Below are positions 26,166 to 35,851 of a DNA stretch of 64,000 nucleotides, one piece after another. The stretch is taken from assembly GCF_009832865.1 (NCBI RefSeq), contig NZ_CP047130.1:3658001-3722000 (forward strand), in the 5' to 3' direction. This DNA is from Colwellia sp. 20A7 (GTDB lineage: Bacteria > Pseudomonadota > Gammaproteobacteria > Enterobacterales > Alteromonadaceae). Position 1 is the stretch's first letter, and each line of letters starts with the position of its first letter. The notes beneath the pieces were generated by a model. The model was not told the DNA's origin. It saw nothing but the letters and a program-made list of their open reading frames with translations, and did no database searches. Made by a program: the position numbers and the translations under genes.

Positions 26166-26398
26166 GTCAATTCGAGAAAAGTAAAAGAGAAATGTTAGCT
26201 AAAAATGAAAAGATAGCAGAACAAAATTGTCAATCAGCTCAGCTTAATGAAAAAATGTTGAGTACGCTAGATACAGTGATGATAGTCGACGCTAATGGAA
26301 AAAATAAAGCACTGTCTGATAAAGAAAAGAAAGCACAGCTTACACTCAGTCAAGAGAATATCAGCTTGTACTGTAAACCTGATAAGATAAAAGAATAA
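26162..26398 (+). CDS. C-terminal part of the DUF4124 protein (second frame)
   Basis: This is 78 codons opened by ATG that overlaps the TGA of the previous frame (ATGA). The product is hydrophilic and helical, with a Cys near each end (EQNCQSAQL and SLYCKPD), and has the segment VDANGKNKALSDKEKKAQL. In single-chain DUF4124 proteins a similar 'two Cys, DGxxxxLSDEE' tail follows the N-terminal domain, which is why I read both frames as one gene. On its own it has no signal peptide, so the Cys pair would not be exported unless it is fused to the first frame. Confidence 0.55.
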   Translation: MSQFEKSKREMLAKNEKIAEQNCQSAQLNEKMLSTLDTVMIVDANGKNKALSDKEKKAQLTLSQENISLYCKPDKIKE

Positions 26399-26471
26399 AT
26401 AACCTTAACTTGGGCTTGAGCTTGAATTAAATACGCAATAGATAAATACACATTAGTAAAAAAGCATTAGT

Positions 26472-26510
26472 TAAAAAACTGAGCCCGCAATAAAGTCTAT
26501 TACAGGCTCA
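26472..26510 (-). terminator. Terminator of clpB
   Basis: On the minus strand TGAGCCTGTAATA folds back on TATTGCGGGCTCA. This gives 13 pairs, two of them G-U, and is followed by GTTTTTTAAC. The G-U pairs only work on the minus strand, which assigns it to clpB. Confidence 0.85.
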
Positions 26511-26601
26511 ATAATTTAATGAAACTCAGCACTCTTAATTATTTCCAACAAAAAATTTAACTAATCGTGCTCTATACCAGGTTTAAGACAAAGGCTAGGT
26601 T

Positions 26602-29172
26602 TTAAGAAAAAGCTAACTCTCCGCCTTCTACGGTAACTTTTATAGTTGAGCCTTGTGCAAAATCTCCAGCTAATAACCTTTGTGCTAACGGGTTTTCAAT
26701 TCCTTGTTGAATCGCACGTTTTAACGGTCTAGCACCAAAAATAGGATCAAACCCAACCTCAGCAATTAAGGCTAATGCTTCGCTACTAACAGACAAGCTT
26801 AATTCTTGCTCTGCTAATCGGTCAGACAGTAATTGAATTTGAATTTCAGCAATTTTCTCTATTTGGCTTGCACCTAATGTATGGAATACTACTGATTCAT
26901 CAATTCGATTAATGAACTCTGGTTTGAAGTGTTGACTCACCTCATTCATCACCTGTGTTTTCATTTGTTGATATTGGCTATCATCACCGAATGCTTGGAT
27001 AATGTCAGAGCCAATATTTGAGGTCATAATAATAACGGTATTTTTAAAATCAACTGTTCGACCTTGTCCATCAGTTAAGCGTCCATCATCAAGAACTTGC
27101 AGTAAAATATTAAAAACGTCAGGGTGTGCTTTCTCAACTTCATCTAATAAAATGACTGAATAAGGTTTACGGCGAACAGCTTCGGTTAAATAGCCGCCCT
27201 CTTCATAACCTACATATCCTGGAGGTGCTCCAACTAATCGCGCCACTGAATGTTTTTCCATAAACTCAGACATATCAATACGAATAAGCGACTCTTCACT
27301 ATCGAATAAAAAGTAGGCTAATGCTTTTGTTAATTCTGTTTTACCGACACCTGTAGGCCCTAAGAATAAAAAGGATCCTATTGGTTGGTTTGGATCAGCT
27401 AAGCCTGCACGCGATCGTCTTATAGCATTAGATACTGATGCTACGGCTTCGCCTTGTCCGATCACTCGTTGATGTAATTCTTCTTCCATGTTGAGTAATT
27501 TGTCACGCTCTTGCTCTAACATTTTAGCAATAGGGATACCCGTCGCACGACTAAGTACTTCAGCAATCTCAACTTCAGTAACCTTGTTTGCTAATAAGCT
27601 CATTTCTTGCATTTCAGCTTGGCTAGCTAAATCAAGTTGTTTTTCAAGCTCTGGTAACTTACCGTATTGCAGCTCAGACATGCGATTAAGATCACCTGCT
27701 CGTCTTGCCGCTTCTAATTCAATACGTGCTTGTTCTAAATCTTCTTTAATCGTTTGTGTACCATATAGAGCTGCTTTTTCGGTAGTCCAAACCTCGTCTA
27801 ATTCATCGTACTCTGCTTGTTTCTCATTTATTTGCTCTGAGATGTCAGCAAGACGCTTTATTGTTGCATCATCAGAATCTTTTTCTAATGCTTTTTGCTC
27901 TAATTTAAGCTGAATCAACTTTCGCTCAAGACGATCTAAATCTTCAGGCTTTGAGTCCATCTGTAAACGAATACTTGAAGCCGCTTCATCAATTAAATCA
28001 ATTGCTTTGTCAGGTAATTGTCGATCACTGATATATCGATGAGACAGTGTAGCCGCAGCGACAATAGCCGGGTCAGTAATATTAACGCTATGGTGAAGTT
28101 CATACCGCTCTTTTAAACCACGTAGAATAGCAATGGTATCTTCAACACTAGGCTCTTCTACCAATACTTTTTGAAAACGACGCTCTAATGCTGCATCTTT
28201 TTCAATATATTTACGATACTCATCTAACGTTGTTGCGCCAACGCAATGTAAATCACCTCGAGCAAGCGCAGGTTTTAACATATTACCGGCATCCATCGCA
28301 CCGTCAGTTTTCCCTGCGCCAACCATAGTATGTAATTCATCAATAAATAAGATGATTTTACCTTCTTCTTGAGATAACTCATTTAATACTGCTTTTAAAC
28401 GCTCTTCAAATTCACCTCTATATTTTGCGCCAGCAATTAAAGCGCCCATATCTAAAGATAATACACGTTTATTTTTTAAACCTTCAGGTACTTCATGATC
28501 AACAATTCGTTGTGCTAAACCTTCAACAATCGCTGTTTTACCAACACCTGGTTGGCCAATTAACACCGGATTATTTTTAGTTCTACGTTGTAGTACTTGC
28601 AAGGTACGACGAATTTCATCGTCGCGACCAATAACAGGATCTAACTTTCCTTGCTCAGCAAGTTCAGTTAAGTCAACGGTATATTTATTTAGTGCTTGGC
28701 GCACGTCTTCAGCATTTGGATCATCAACTTTTTGACCACCTCTCACGTGCTCAATCGCGGCTTTAATGCGTTGTTCATTAGCACCTAATTCTTTTAAAAT
28801 TTTTCCTAATGTACTTTTATCTTCAAGTGCTGCAAGTAAGAACATTTCAGAAGATATATATTTATCTGACATTTTTTGTGCATGTTTATCACATAAGTTT
28901 AATAGCTTACCTGAAGCAGAAGAAAGTTGAACATCACCACCAGCCCCTTCTACCTGTGCTAAAGATGTTAGTCCTTGTTCAATTTTACTTCTTAACGTAT
29001 GTACATCTACACCCGCACTTTTTAATAGTGGGATAACAGAGTTACCATTTTGATTTAACAACGCCATCATTAAATGAATGGGTTCAATAAATTGATGGTC
29101 ACGACCTAATGCAAGTGATTGTGCATCCGCAATAGATTCTTGGAATGATTGAGTAAAACGATCTAAACGCAT
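26602..29172 (-). CDS. clpB: ATP-dependent chaperone ClpB
   Basis: ClpB is the hexameric disaggregase that works with DnaK to rescue aggregated proteins. The 856 residues match E. coli ClpB (857). The N-terminal Clp repeat domain (1-145) begins [18 protein letters not shown]. The first AAA module has Walker A GQPGVGKT at about 205 and Walker B ILFIDELH. The coiled-coil middle domain lies at about 400-520, and the second AAA module has GPTGVGKT at about 605. The C-terminus retains the sensor-2 [10 protein letters not shown]. It is downstream of rluD-pgeF on the same strand, a common gammaproteobacterial order, but a gap of about 200 bases suggests its own, probably heat-shock, promoter. Confidence 0.98.
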   Translation of the reverse strand: MRLDRFTQSFQESIADAQSLALGRDHQFIEPIHLMMALLNQNGNSVIPLLKSAGVDVHTLRSKIEQGLTSLAQVEGAGGDVQLSSASGKLLNLCDKHAQKMSDKYISSEMFLLAALEDKSTLGKILKELGANEQRIKAAIEHVRGGQKVDDPNAEDVRQALNKYTVDLTELAEQGKLDPVIGRDDEIRRTLQVLQRRTKNNPVLIGQPGVGKTAIVEGLAQRIVDHEVPEGLKNKRVLSLDMGALIAGAKYRGEFEERLKAVLNELSQEEGKIILFIDELHTMVGAGKTDGAMDAGNMLKPALARGDLHCVGATTLDEYRKYIEKDAALERRFQKVLVEEPSVEDTIAILRGLKERYELHHSVNITDPAIVAAATLSHRYISDRQLPDKAIDLIDEAASSIRLQMDSKPEDLDRLERKLIQLKLEQKALEKDSDDATIKRLADISEQINEKQAEYDELDEVWTTEKAALYGTQTIKEDLEQARIELEAARRAGDLNRMSELQYGKLPELEKQLDLASQAEMQEMSLLANKVTEVEIAEVLSRATGIPIAKMLEQERDKLLNMEEELHQRVIGQGEAVASVSNAIRRSRAGLADPNQPIGSFLFLGPTGVGKTELTKALAYFLFDSEESLIRIDMSEFMEKHSVARLVGAPPGYVGYEEGGYLTEAVRRKPYSVILLDEVEKAHPDVFNILLQVLDDGRLTDGQGRTVDFKNTVIIMTSNIGSDIIQAFGDDSQYQQMKTQVMNEVSQHFKPEFINRIDESVVFHTLGASQIEKIAEIQIQLLSDRLAEQELSLSVSSEALALIAEVGFDPIFGARPLKRAIQQGIENPLAQRLLAGDFAQGSTIKVTVEGGELAFS

Positions 29173-29378
29173 AAATATTCTCCTGCCATATTACTGGACT
29201 TATGAATTAGTTAAACCAGATGTAATTACCTATAACATTAGGTCTAGTGTGGTCTTTTTCAATAGCGGGTAAGCATTAGTTTGATCTAGAACAAATAATT
29301 AACCTCATTTAGCCTTAAGAGAACGGCTTGGTATTAACTATCAATAATATAAAAGATGTGGATGATGAAGAGATATAT

Positions 29379-30209
29379 TTACAATGGACAAATCAGTGTT
29401 GCCATTCTTCCTGTTACAGAATTTTTACGGTATGAATAATATTTATCGGTATTTGAATAAGTACATTCCGCTAATGCACTTATTTGCTTAATACCTGAAA
29501 CGTTTAATTGTATTTCAGCAATTTTATGTAAATCCGCTAAATATTTTCCCTCTGACGTTGCAATAAAAGCGCTTTTAAAAGACTCGCACTGCTCGACAAA
29601 TTGAGCTTTAACTTCACTACCTACTTCAAAAACACTTTTAGAAATACAAGGACCAAGCCAAGCATAAAGATCTTTTACAGGCGTTTTCATTTTAGCCATT
29701 GTATTTTGGATAATATTAGCAGACAAAGGACGCCAACCACCATGAATAGCAGCTACCTCATCACCTGACTTAGATGCCAATAAAATAGGTAAGCAATCCG
29801 CAGTCATTATTGCTAAGCAAATATTTTTTTCACGGGTGATAACAGCATCAGCGGTAATTGGTTCGGGAGATATTGTCGATAGTTCAACAACTTCATTACC
29901 ATGAACTTGATTAAGCCATTGAATTTGAGCGTTTATAGGTAATAAGGATTGTAAATAACGTCGGTTTTCATTTACTTGTTCAGGACAATCACCAACATGT
30001 AAACCTAAATTGAACGCTTGATAAGGTGATGATGAGCCACGAAGAGTATTATTGGGTGTAATTCGTGTTGTTTGTACAGCAAAAACTTTATTATTTGGGG
30101 TTGTTTGGCCAATACCTTCATCGATAGATGAATGCATTGGCCATTTAACAAGTTCGATAGCTGAACTTGTTTTTATGCCACTTGAATTATAGGTAATCGT
30201 CGACGGCAT
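29379..30209 (-). CDS. pgeF: PgeF/YfiH-type peptidoglycan editing factor (laccase-domain purine nucleoside phosphorylase)
   Basis: This is a 276-residue protein of the YfiH family. The metal site is visible as His103 (QVHGNEVV), Cys139 (MTADCLPILL) and His156 (AAIHGGWRPLS). Family members cleave purine nucleosides. In E. coli, YfiH prevents faulty peptidoglycan precursors carrying serine in place of alanine. About 30 extra N-terminal residues compared with E. coli YfiH may be real or reflect a start that is too early (Met25 is an alternative). The gene start overlaps the 3' end of rluD by 23 bases, so the two are translationally linked. Confidence 0.93.
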   Translation of the reverse strand: MPSTITYNSSGIKTSSAIELVKWPMHSSIDEGIGQTTPNNKVFAVQTTRITPNNTLRGSSSPYQAFNLGLHVGDCPEQVNENRRYLQSLLPINAQIQWLNQVHGNEVVELSTISPEPITADAVITREKNICLAIMTADCLPILLASKSGDEVAAIHGGWRPLSANIIQNTMAKMKTPVKDLYAWLGPCISKSVFEVGSEVKAQFVEQCESFKSAFIATSEGKYLADLHKIAEIQLNVSGIKQISALAECTYSNTDKYYSYRKNSVTGRMATLICPL

Positions 30210-31164
30210 TAAGTTTAGTATCTTCTTGTAGTAATTCTACTAACTCAACAAAATCATCAGGTAAATCAGCATGCCAAGTCATTAATTCACCGGTTATAGG
30301 GTGATATAATGAAAGCATAGCAGCATGTAATGCTTGTCGCTTAAAAGTACGTAATTTTACTAATAATTCAGGTGTTGCATTTTTTGGTGGACGAGGTCGA
30401 CCACCATAAGTTGGATCACCAACCAACGGATGCGTAATATGTGACATGTGTACACGAATTTGATGTGTTCGCCCTGTTTCAAGACGTAAACGTAAGCGCG
30501 TATGCAAACGATACTTTTCCATTACACGATAATGCGTAACTGATGGACGGCCTGAAAATGTCACCGCCATATGCGTACGTTTAGTTGCGTGACGACCGAT
30601 AGGTTCATCAACAAGCCCACCCGCAGTCATTAAACCATTAGCGACAGCTTCATATTCACGCGTAATTTCTCGTAATTGTAATGCTTCAACTAGATTAGTT
30701 TGTGCAGCAATTGTTTTCGCAACAACCATCAAACCAGTAGTATCTTTATCCAAACGATGAACAATACCGGCACGAGGCACAACTTCTATCGCTGGAAAAT
30801 GATGTAACAAAGCATTTAATACTGTGCCATCAGGATTACCAGCCCCCGGATGAACAACTAAACCTGCTGGTTTATTAATCACTAAAATATCGTCATCTTC
30901 ATAAATGATATCAAGATCGATTTTTTGTGCTGCAAAACGTTGCTCAGCTTCTACTTCTGCATTGATAGCAATACTCTCACCACCATACATTTTTTCACGC
31001 GCTCGGGGTAATACTTCACCATTAACCATCACACTACCGGCTAAGATCCAATCTTTTAGCCTTGAACGTGAATAATCAGGAAACATTATGGCCAAAGTTT
31101 GGTCTAATCGTTTACCTAAACACGAATCAGGAACGGTATCTTTATGTTGAATTATTTCAGACAT
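30187..31164 (-). CDS. rluD: 23S rRNA pseudouridine(1911/1915/1917) synthase RluD
   Basis: RluD makes three pseudouridines in helix 69 of 23S rRNA. The 325 residues comprise an N-terminal S4 domain (about 17-75, KRLDQTLA) and the RluA-type catalytic domain. The catalytic Asp is at 139 in the motif GIVHRLDKDTTGL. Downstream conserved segments include ETGRTHQIRVHM and GDPTYGG. The gene is divergent from bamD, with the pair sharing about 180 bases, which is the usual arrangement in gammaproteobacteria, and it overlaps pgeF downstream. Confidence 0.97.
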   Translation of the reverse strand: MSEIIQHKDTVPDSCLGKRLDQTLAIMFPDYSRSRLKDWILAGSVMVNGEVLPRAREKMYGGESIAINAEVEAEQRFAAQKIDLDIIYEDDDILVINKPAGLVVHPGAGNPDGTVLNALLHHFPAIEVVPRAGIVHRLDKDTTGLMVVAKTIAAQTNLVEALQLREITREYEAVANGLMTAGGLVDEPIGRHATKRTHMAVTFSGRPSVTHYRVMEKYRLHTRLRLRLETGRTHQIRVHMSHITHPLVGDPTYGGRPRPPKNATPELLVKLRTFKRQALHAAMLSLYHPITGELMTWHADLPDDFVELVELLQEDTKLNAVDDYL

Positions 31165-31343
31165 TAAACTCTCTTTAAATTTTTAACGTTGTGCAACTTA
31201 TGATTGCTAGGTTAGAATGTTAATACGCAAGTATGCACTAGGTATAATAGTTTCATTTTACCCTTTTTATGATAACCATGCTACATGGCTATCAAAGGTT
31301 TCATACTTATTTAATTTTAAACAAAGGCGTAATTGCAAATTCC

Positions 31344-32108
31344 ATGGAAAAATTGACCAAAAAAATAGTATTTATCACGCTAGCATTAACTTTAGCAGGT
31401 TGCTCATCTTCTAATATCGAGAATGACATTGATAAAGTGCCAGACAAATCAGCTCAGGCTTTATTTGTTGATGCCCGAGCTGCACTGGATAATGGTTTGT
31501 ATCAAAAATCAATTCAGATTCTTGGAGCAATTGACTCCCGCTTCCCTTTTGGCCCAATATCTCATCAAGTTCAATTAGATTTGATTTATGCCTACTATAA
31601 AGTTGGTGACGCCGCTCAAGGTATTGCGCTTACCGATCGATTTTTACGTCTTAATCCAGAAAACCCAAATACAGATTATGTTTATTACATGCGTGCATTA
31701 ATAAACTTATCAACAGAAGATAATTTATTTCAAGATTTAGCCGGAATAGATCGTTCAGATAGAGATCCTACAGCAGCACGTGAAGCTTTTGACGACTTCA
31801 AACGTATAATTACAAATTATCCTGATAGTAAATATGCTGCTGATTCTCAAAAAAGAATGGTTGAAATTAAATCTAGATTAGCTAAATATGAACTTGCTAT
31901 TGCAAAGTTTTATTTGGAGCGTGAAGCTTATGCTTCAGCTGCAAACAGAGGCCGCTATATTGTCGAGTACTTTTCACCAAGCCCAGAACTAGAGCCAGCA
32001 TTAGAGATAATGATCGAATGTTACGATAAATTAGGCCTCGATGATTTAAAGACCAATGCATTACAAGTATTAGCAGCTAATTACCCTAATAACTCAATGC
32101 TTAGATAA
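31344..32108 (+). CDS. bamD: Outer-membrane assembly lipoprotein BamD
   Basis: BamD is the essential lipoprotein of the BAM complex that inserts beta-barrel proteins in the outer membrane. The start at 31344 gives 254 residues and puts the signal at the N-terminus: EKLTKKIVFITLALTLAGC with lipobox TLAGC. Upstream in-frame codons to 31269 would bury the signal and are rejected. The mature protein is a run of TPR helices (ALFVDARAALDNGLYQKSI, then FGPISHQVQLDLIYAYYK and RFLRLNPENPNTDYVYYM). The length agrees with E. coli BamD (245). It is divergent from rluD. Confidence 0.96.
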   Translation: MEKLTKKIVFITLALTLAGCSSSNIENDIDKVPDKSAQALFVDARAALDNGLYQKSIQILGAIDSRFPFGPISHQVQLDLIYAYYKVGDAAQGIALTDRFLRLNPENPNTDYVYYMRALINLSTEDNLFQDLAGIDRSDRDPTAAREAFDDFKRIITNYPDSKYAADSQKRMVEIKSRLAKYELAIAKFYLEREAYASAANRGRYIVEYFSPSPELEPALEIMIECYDKLGLDDLKTNALQVLAANYPNNSMLR

Positions 32109-32181
32109 TCGCTTATTATTGTCAAAAGATTACAAGTATCGAACGTTACCTAGATAACAGTGGTATGTTCGATACTGATAA

Positions 32182-32257
32182 TTATACCAATCTCACTAGC
32201 TATGTGATCATTTCTACGTATGAAATTGTTCACTTAATTAATGAAACTGGTATTATT
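32182..32257. repeat. Interspersed repeat, copy 2 (76 bases)
   Basis: TTATACCAATCTCACTAG continues into CTATGTGATCATTTCTAC at the left, and GAAACTGGTATTA lies at the right. It shares about 35 bases at the left end and 13 at the right end with copy 1 (15713-15857) but has a shorter middle. It lies between the convergent bamD and glnB. Confidence 0.6.
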
Positions 32258-32295
32258 AAATGAATCTATTACGCTAAACTATGAAAAAATAGCAA

Positions 32296-32700
<405 letters not shown>

Positions 32701-32829
32701 TCACGCTTTTATTTTGTTAAACTGCTAATTAACACTAACTCTATTTATGTTATTCATCAATCAAGGATAATAAATTAAATAGAACTTAGTATAATCAAGC
32801 TAATACTCTTACTTAAAGCAGGATAGTCC

Positions 32830-33684
32830 ATGGATCAGCAAACCATAATAGATGAAATGAAAGTTTTACCTGAAATAGACGCTCACTTTGAAGTTCGTCG
32901 ACGCATTGATTTTATAAAATCTACCTTAAAGAACTCAGGTTTAAAAACATTAGTACTAGGTATTAGTGGCGGAGTAGACTCTTCTACTTGTGGTCGTTTA
33001 GCGCAACTTGCAATATCAGAATTAAACACAGAAGACAATAAAGCATCAAGTACTGATATCGCTGATCAGTTTCAATTTATTGCAGTAAGACTTCCTTATA
33101 ACGTACAAGCTGACGAAGATGATGCACAGCAGGCATTAAGCTTTATTCAACCTAGCCATTGCTTAACCACCAATGTATTTGATGGTGTTAATGGAATACA
33201 TCAAGAGGTTGTTTCCGCCCTTTCTAACGCGCAGCTATTAACAGCGTCACCAAATCAAGTAGATTTCTCAAAGGGTAATGTAAAAGCACGTATTCGTATG
33301 GTATCTCAATATCATATAGCAGGAATATTAGGTGCATTAGTTTTAGGTACTGATCATAGTGCAGAAAATATTACTGGATTTTTTACTAAGTGGGGAGACG
33401 GCGCTTGTGATTTAGCTCCTTTATTTGGCCTTTCAAAACGCCAAGTAAGAATAATAGCCAAACACTTAGGCGCACCTGATATTTTAGTAGAGAAGGCGCC
33501 GACAGCAGATTTAGAAGATTTGGAGCCAGGAAAAACCGATGAAGATGCTTTAGGTATTAGCTATGATGAACTCGATGATTTTCTTGAAGGTAAAAATGTT
33601 TCGTTAGAAATAAAAAATCATATTATTAATATTTACAAAAAAACACAGCATAAGCGTCAAGCTATTCCAACCATTTATAGCTAG
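32830..33684 (+). CDS. nadE: NH3-dependent NAD+ synthetase
   Basis: NadE makes NAD from nicotinate adenine dinucleotide, ammonia and ATP. The 284-residue protein has the PP-loop SGGVDSS at 46-52, the segment [12 protein letters not shown] and the deamido-NAD site [19 protein letters not shown]. There is no N-terminal glutaminase domain, so it is the ammonia-using form as in E. coli (275). It is transcribed alone, divergent from glnB, a nitrogen-status gene. With nadC in the same window, two steps of NAD synthesis are represented. Confidence 0.97.
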   Translation: MDQQTIIDEMKVLPEIDAHFEVRRRIDFIKSTLKNSGLKTLVLGISGGVDSSTCGRLAQLAISELNTEDNKASSTDIADQFQFIAVRLPYNVQADEDDAQQALSFIQPSHCLTTNVFDGVNGIHQEVVSALSNAQLLTASPNQVDFSKGNVKARIRMVSQYHIAGILGALVLGTDHSAENITGFFTKWGDGACDLAPLFGLSKRQVRIIAKHLGAPDILVEKAPTADLEDLEPGKTDEDALGISYDELDDFLEGKNVSLEIKNHIINIYKKTQHKRQAIPTIYS

Positions 33685-33747
33685 TACTGGAAACTGGAAA
33701 AATCCATTTTTTATAACTATACCTATATTACAAGGAAGTTATTAAAA

Positions 33748-34344
33748 ATGGATTTTTTTATGCTTAAACACAAACCTTATATTAACCTCAATTTGTACAT
33801 CAAAGGGGTTACGCTACTGGAATTAATGATTTCAGTATCTATTACTGCAATACTCGCAATCATAGTTATCCCAAACTTTAATGATTTCATTGTTAAAATG
33901 CGTGTTGATAATGAAATATCTCAGCTCCATCGCATGTTACTTATGGCAAGAAATACAGCGATTAACAGTGGACAAAATACGATACTTTGTCCCTTAAATG
34001 AGATTTCACAATGTAGCGAACAATGGAAAAATAAACTAAGTATTTTTATTGATAGTAATAATAATAAAACGTTTGATCTCGAAGAAAAAATACTACAAAC
34101 AAAAGAAGAGATAACAGCGGGAGATCAACTTGTTTATGGTAAAGGTAGAACTATGATTACCTTTAAATCAACAGGACAACTTAGTGGCCTGGCAAATGGT
34201 ACTTTTCGATATTGTCCTGAGCATTATAAGAAATACGCAAGAGGAATTATTGTAGCTCGTTCAGGACGAATTTATCAATCAAGCGACATTGATAATGATG
34301 GTATTGATGAGAATAGAGGAAATACAGAAATTAATTGCGATTAA
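33748..34344 (+). CDS. FimT/FimU-like type IV pseudopilin (GspH family), first copy
   Basis: This is a 198-residue minor pilin. AAGGAAG lies about ten bases before the ATG. A prepilin peptidase site KG^VTLLELM at about residues 25-32 is followed by the usual hydrophobic helix with Glu at +5. The globular part has the GspH/FimT pattern VDNEISQLHRMLLMARNTAI and four Cys residues. The tail has an acidic loop DIDNDGIDEN, which looks like a calcium loop (DxDxDG). The protein is a close paralogue of the next gene. FimT and FimU proteins prime the type IV pilus, and FimT can bind DNA. Which of the two this is cannot be said. Confidence 0.88.
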   Translation: MDFFMLKHKPYINLNLYIKGVTLLELMISVSITAILAIIVIPNFNDFIVKMRVDNEISQLHRMLLMARNTAINSGQNTILCPLNEISQCSEQWKNKLSIFIDSNNNKTFDLEEKILQTKEEITAGDQLVYGKGRTMITFKSTGQLSGLANGTFRYCPEHYKKYARGIIVARSGRIYQSSDIDNDGIDENRGNTEINCD

Positions 34345-34399
34345 TACCAGTTTCATTAAAAAGCGTTTACTAGCGAGTTAAGTAATAAAATGGTATAAA
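34342..34399. repeat. Interspersed repeat, copy 3 (short, inverted)
   Basis: TAATACCAGTTTCATTAA at the left is the reverse complement of the right end of copy 2, and ATGGTATAA at the right mirrors the TTATACCA end. The element is only about 58 bases and lies between the two FimT-like genes. Confidence 0.45.
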
Positions 34400-34435
34400 T
34401 GTTATTAAGCTCTAATAGTAGTTAGTGAAAACACC

Positions 34436-35032
34436 ATGAATAACATTAAAAGCATTTTTTCAATTAATTCCTCTCTTCGTCGCTATCAACAAGGCTTTAC
34501 ACTAATTGAACTCATGGTTTCGATTGCTATTGTTGCGATATTATCAACCATAGCGTTACCTAGTATGGGCGAGTTTTTGGTAAAAATGCGTGTTGATAAT
34601 GAAATCAGTGAAGTACAACGACTGTTACTTACAGCCAGAAATATGGCGATAAATACAGGAAAGAACACCACTATATGCCCTCTTACTTCTGGTGCTTGTA
34701 CTAATAATTGGGGAAATGAGATCAGCGTTTTTACGAATGGTGATAATAGTTTAGCAACAAATAATAACTTTGCTGCACCTGATGAACTAATAAAAATTAA
34801 AAGTGAGATTAGAGCTGGTGATAAGCTTCAATATACAGAAAATAGTATTATTTATACACCTGATGGGCGTTTATTAACAACATCTACAAATTTTAGATAT
34901 TGTCCAAAAGATAAAACCGATCTATCAAAAGGTATTAGTATCTCATTATCAGGCCGGAGCTATAAAAGTTCAGATACTGACAATGATGGCAAAGATGAAG
35001 ACAGCTCAGGTAACGAGATTGTTTGTACTTAA
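34436..35032 (+). CDS. FimT/FimU-like type IV pseudopilin (GspH family), second copy
   Basis: This is a 198-residue minor pilin with prepilin site QQG^FTLIELMVS at about 20-30. The globular part is the same as its neighbour's over long stretches (EFLVKMRVDNEIS, LLLTARNMAINTGKNT, then Cys pairs). The tail carries DTDNDGKDED, again calcium-loop-like. It faces the pilV-pilE operon, which lies on the opposite strand. In Pseudomonas, fimT and fimU head that operon, so here the pair has been moved and inverted. The tandem copies presumably arose by duplication, and their N-terminal regions differ most. Confidence 0.88.
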   Translation: MNNIKSIFSINSSLRRYQQGFTLIELMVSIAIVAILSTIALPSMGEFLVKMRVDNEISEVQRLLLTARNMAINTGKNTTICPLTSGACTNNWGNEISVFTNGDNSLATNNNFAAPDELIKIKSEIRAGDKLQYTENSIIYTPDGRLLTTSTNFRYCPKDKTDLSKGISISLSGRSYKSSDTDNDGKDEDSSGNEIVCT

Positions 35033-35065
35033 TATCGAATACCTAAACACTGATAACTCAGATCT

Positions 35066-35410
35066 TTACCTAAGCATTTTTTTATCGATTGCTCTAGCAA
35101 TTGGACTACTAAACTTATCCTCAGCTAAAATACACTCTTTAACCTGGTAAATAGTCGCTTTTTTCTTATTCGATTGACCACTGGTAATATTAACTTTGTG
35201 TCCAATAATAGAATTAGGTAACTCGGTTAGCAATGACTCCTTTATTTTCCAGAAGCTTATCGTTTCAGCACCACCCGCTAATTCCACATAACATTTTACC
35301 TCTACGCGTATTTCGGTTGCTTTTGACTCTTCAGCTTGCACACTCACCACATTACCTAAACTAAAGATGCCACTCACTAAAACGAAGGCGATTAATGATG
35401 AATTTTTCAT
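35066..35410 (-). CDS. tapY2: TapY2-like exported protein of the type IV pilus locus
   Basis: This is a 114-residue secreted protein with signal peptide (hydrophobic LIAFVLVSGIFSLG, cleavage near VQA at about 26). The mature part has two Cys residues (EVKCYVE and VKECILAE) and a basic end. It lies four bases after pilE, as the last gene of the minor-pilin operon. A family named TapY2, annotated as a type IVa secretion-system protein in Shewanella, sits in this same place, and the size fits. The assignment is from memory and context. The molecular role is not known. Confidence 0.6.
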   Translation of the reverse strand: MKNSSLIAFVLVSGIFSLGNVVSVQAEESKATEIRVEVKCYVELAGGAETISFWKIKESLLTELPNSIIGHKVNITSGQSNKKKATIYQVKECILAEDKFSSPIARAIDKKMLR

Positions 35411-35414
35411 ATTA

Positions 35415-35849
35415 TTACTCCCAACATTCTTTAGGTGTTTTAGCGCCTACATAGTCAACTTTCAATGTTTTGCAATCGGTATCTTTTACTTGACTCCTTT
35501 TTGCGACGGCCTGTAAAGTAAAAGTAGTATTCGTTGCGCCAGCAGCAACACTAATTAAATAGTTTCCGGACTCTGTTGTGTATTCATCAGTACTCATCCC
35601 TAAACCTTTCATATCACTAGCATAAGACCTAGTATCAACAAACACTTGCTCTTGCAAATTGGCTAAACGCATGAGCTCACGTTGCCCTTCAGATCGATTA
35701 GAGCGAAGTATAAAATCGGTATAGGAAGGGTAAGCTACACTCGCTAAAATACCAATAATCGCCACAGTAATCAGTAGCTCAATTAAGGTAAAGCCTAACG
35801 TCTTAGTATTCAATTTTTTATGCATATTTTTTAGGCTTGGCTGTACCAT
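35415..35849 (-). CDS. pilE: Type IV minor pilin PilE
   Basis: This is a 144-residue pilin. The prepilin peptidase site is LG^[18 protein letters not shown] at about residues 18-37, with Glu at +5 of the mature chain. The globular part has [20 protein letters not shown] and a Cys pair ([10 protein letters not shown] and PKECWE) that should close the D-region loop. It starts two bases after the pilY1 stop codon, so translation is coupled. Size and position agree with PilE of the fimU-pilVWXY1E operon. A Met eight codons in is an alternative start. Confidence 0.92.
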   Translation of the reverse strand: MVQPSLKNMHKKLNTKTLGFTLIELLITVAIIGILASVAYPSYTDFILRSNRSEGQRELMRLANLQEQVFVDTRSYASDMKGLGMSTDEYTTESGNYLISVAAGATNTTFTLQAVAKRSQVKDTDCKTLKVDYVGAKTPKECWE

Positions 35850-35851
35850 AT

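Noticed and set aside
31217..31414. 65-codon frame overlapping the start of bamD
   Set aside because: It lies in another frame across the bamD signal peptide region and has no family resemblance.
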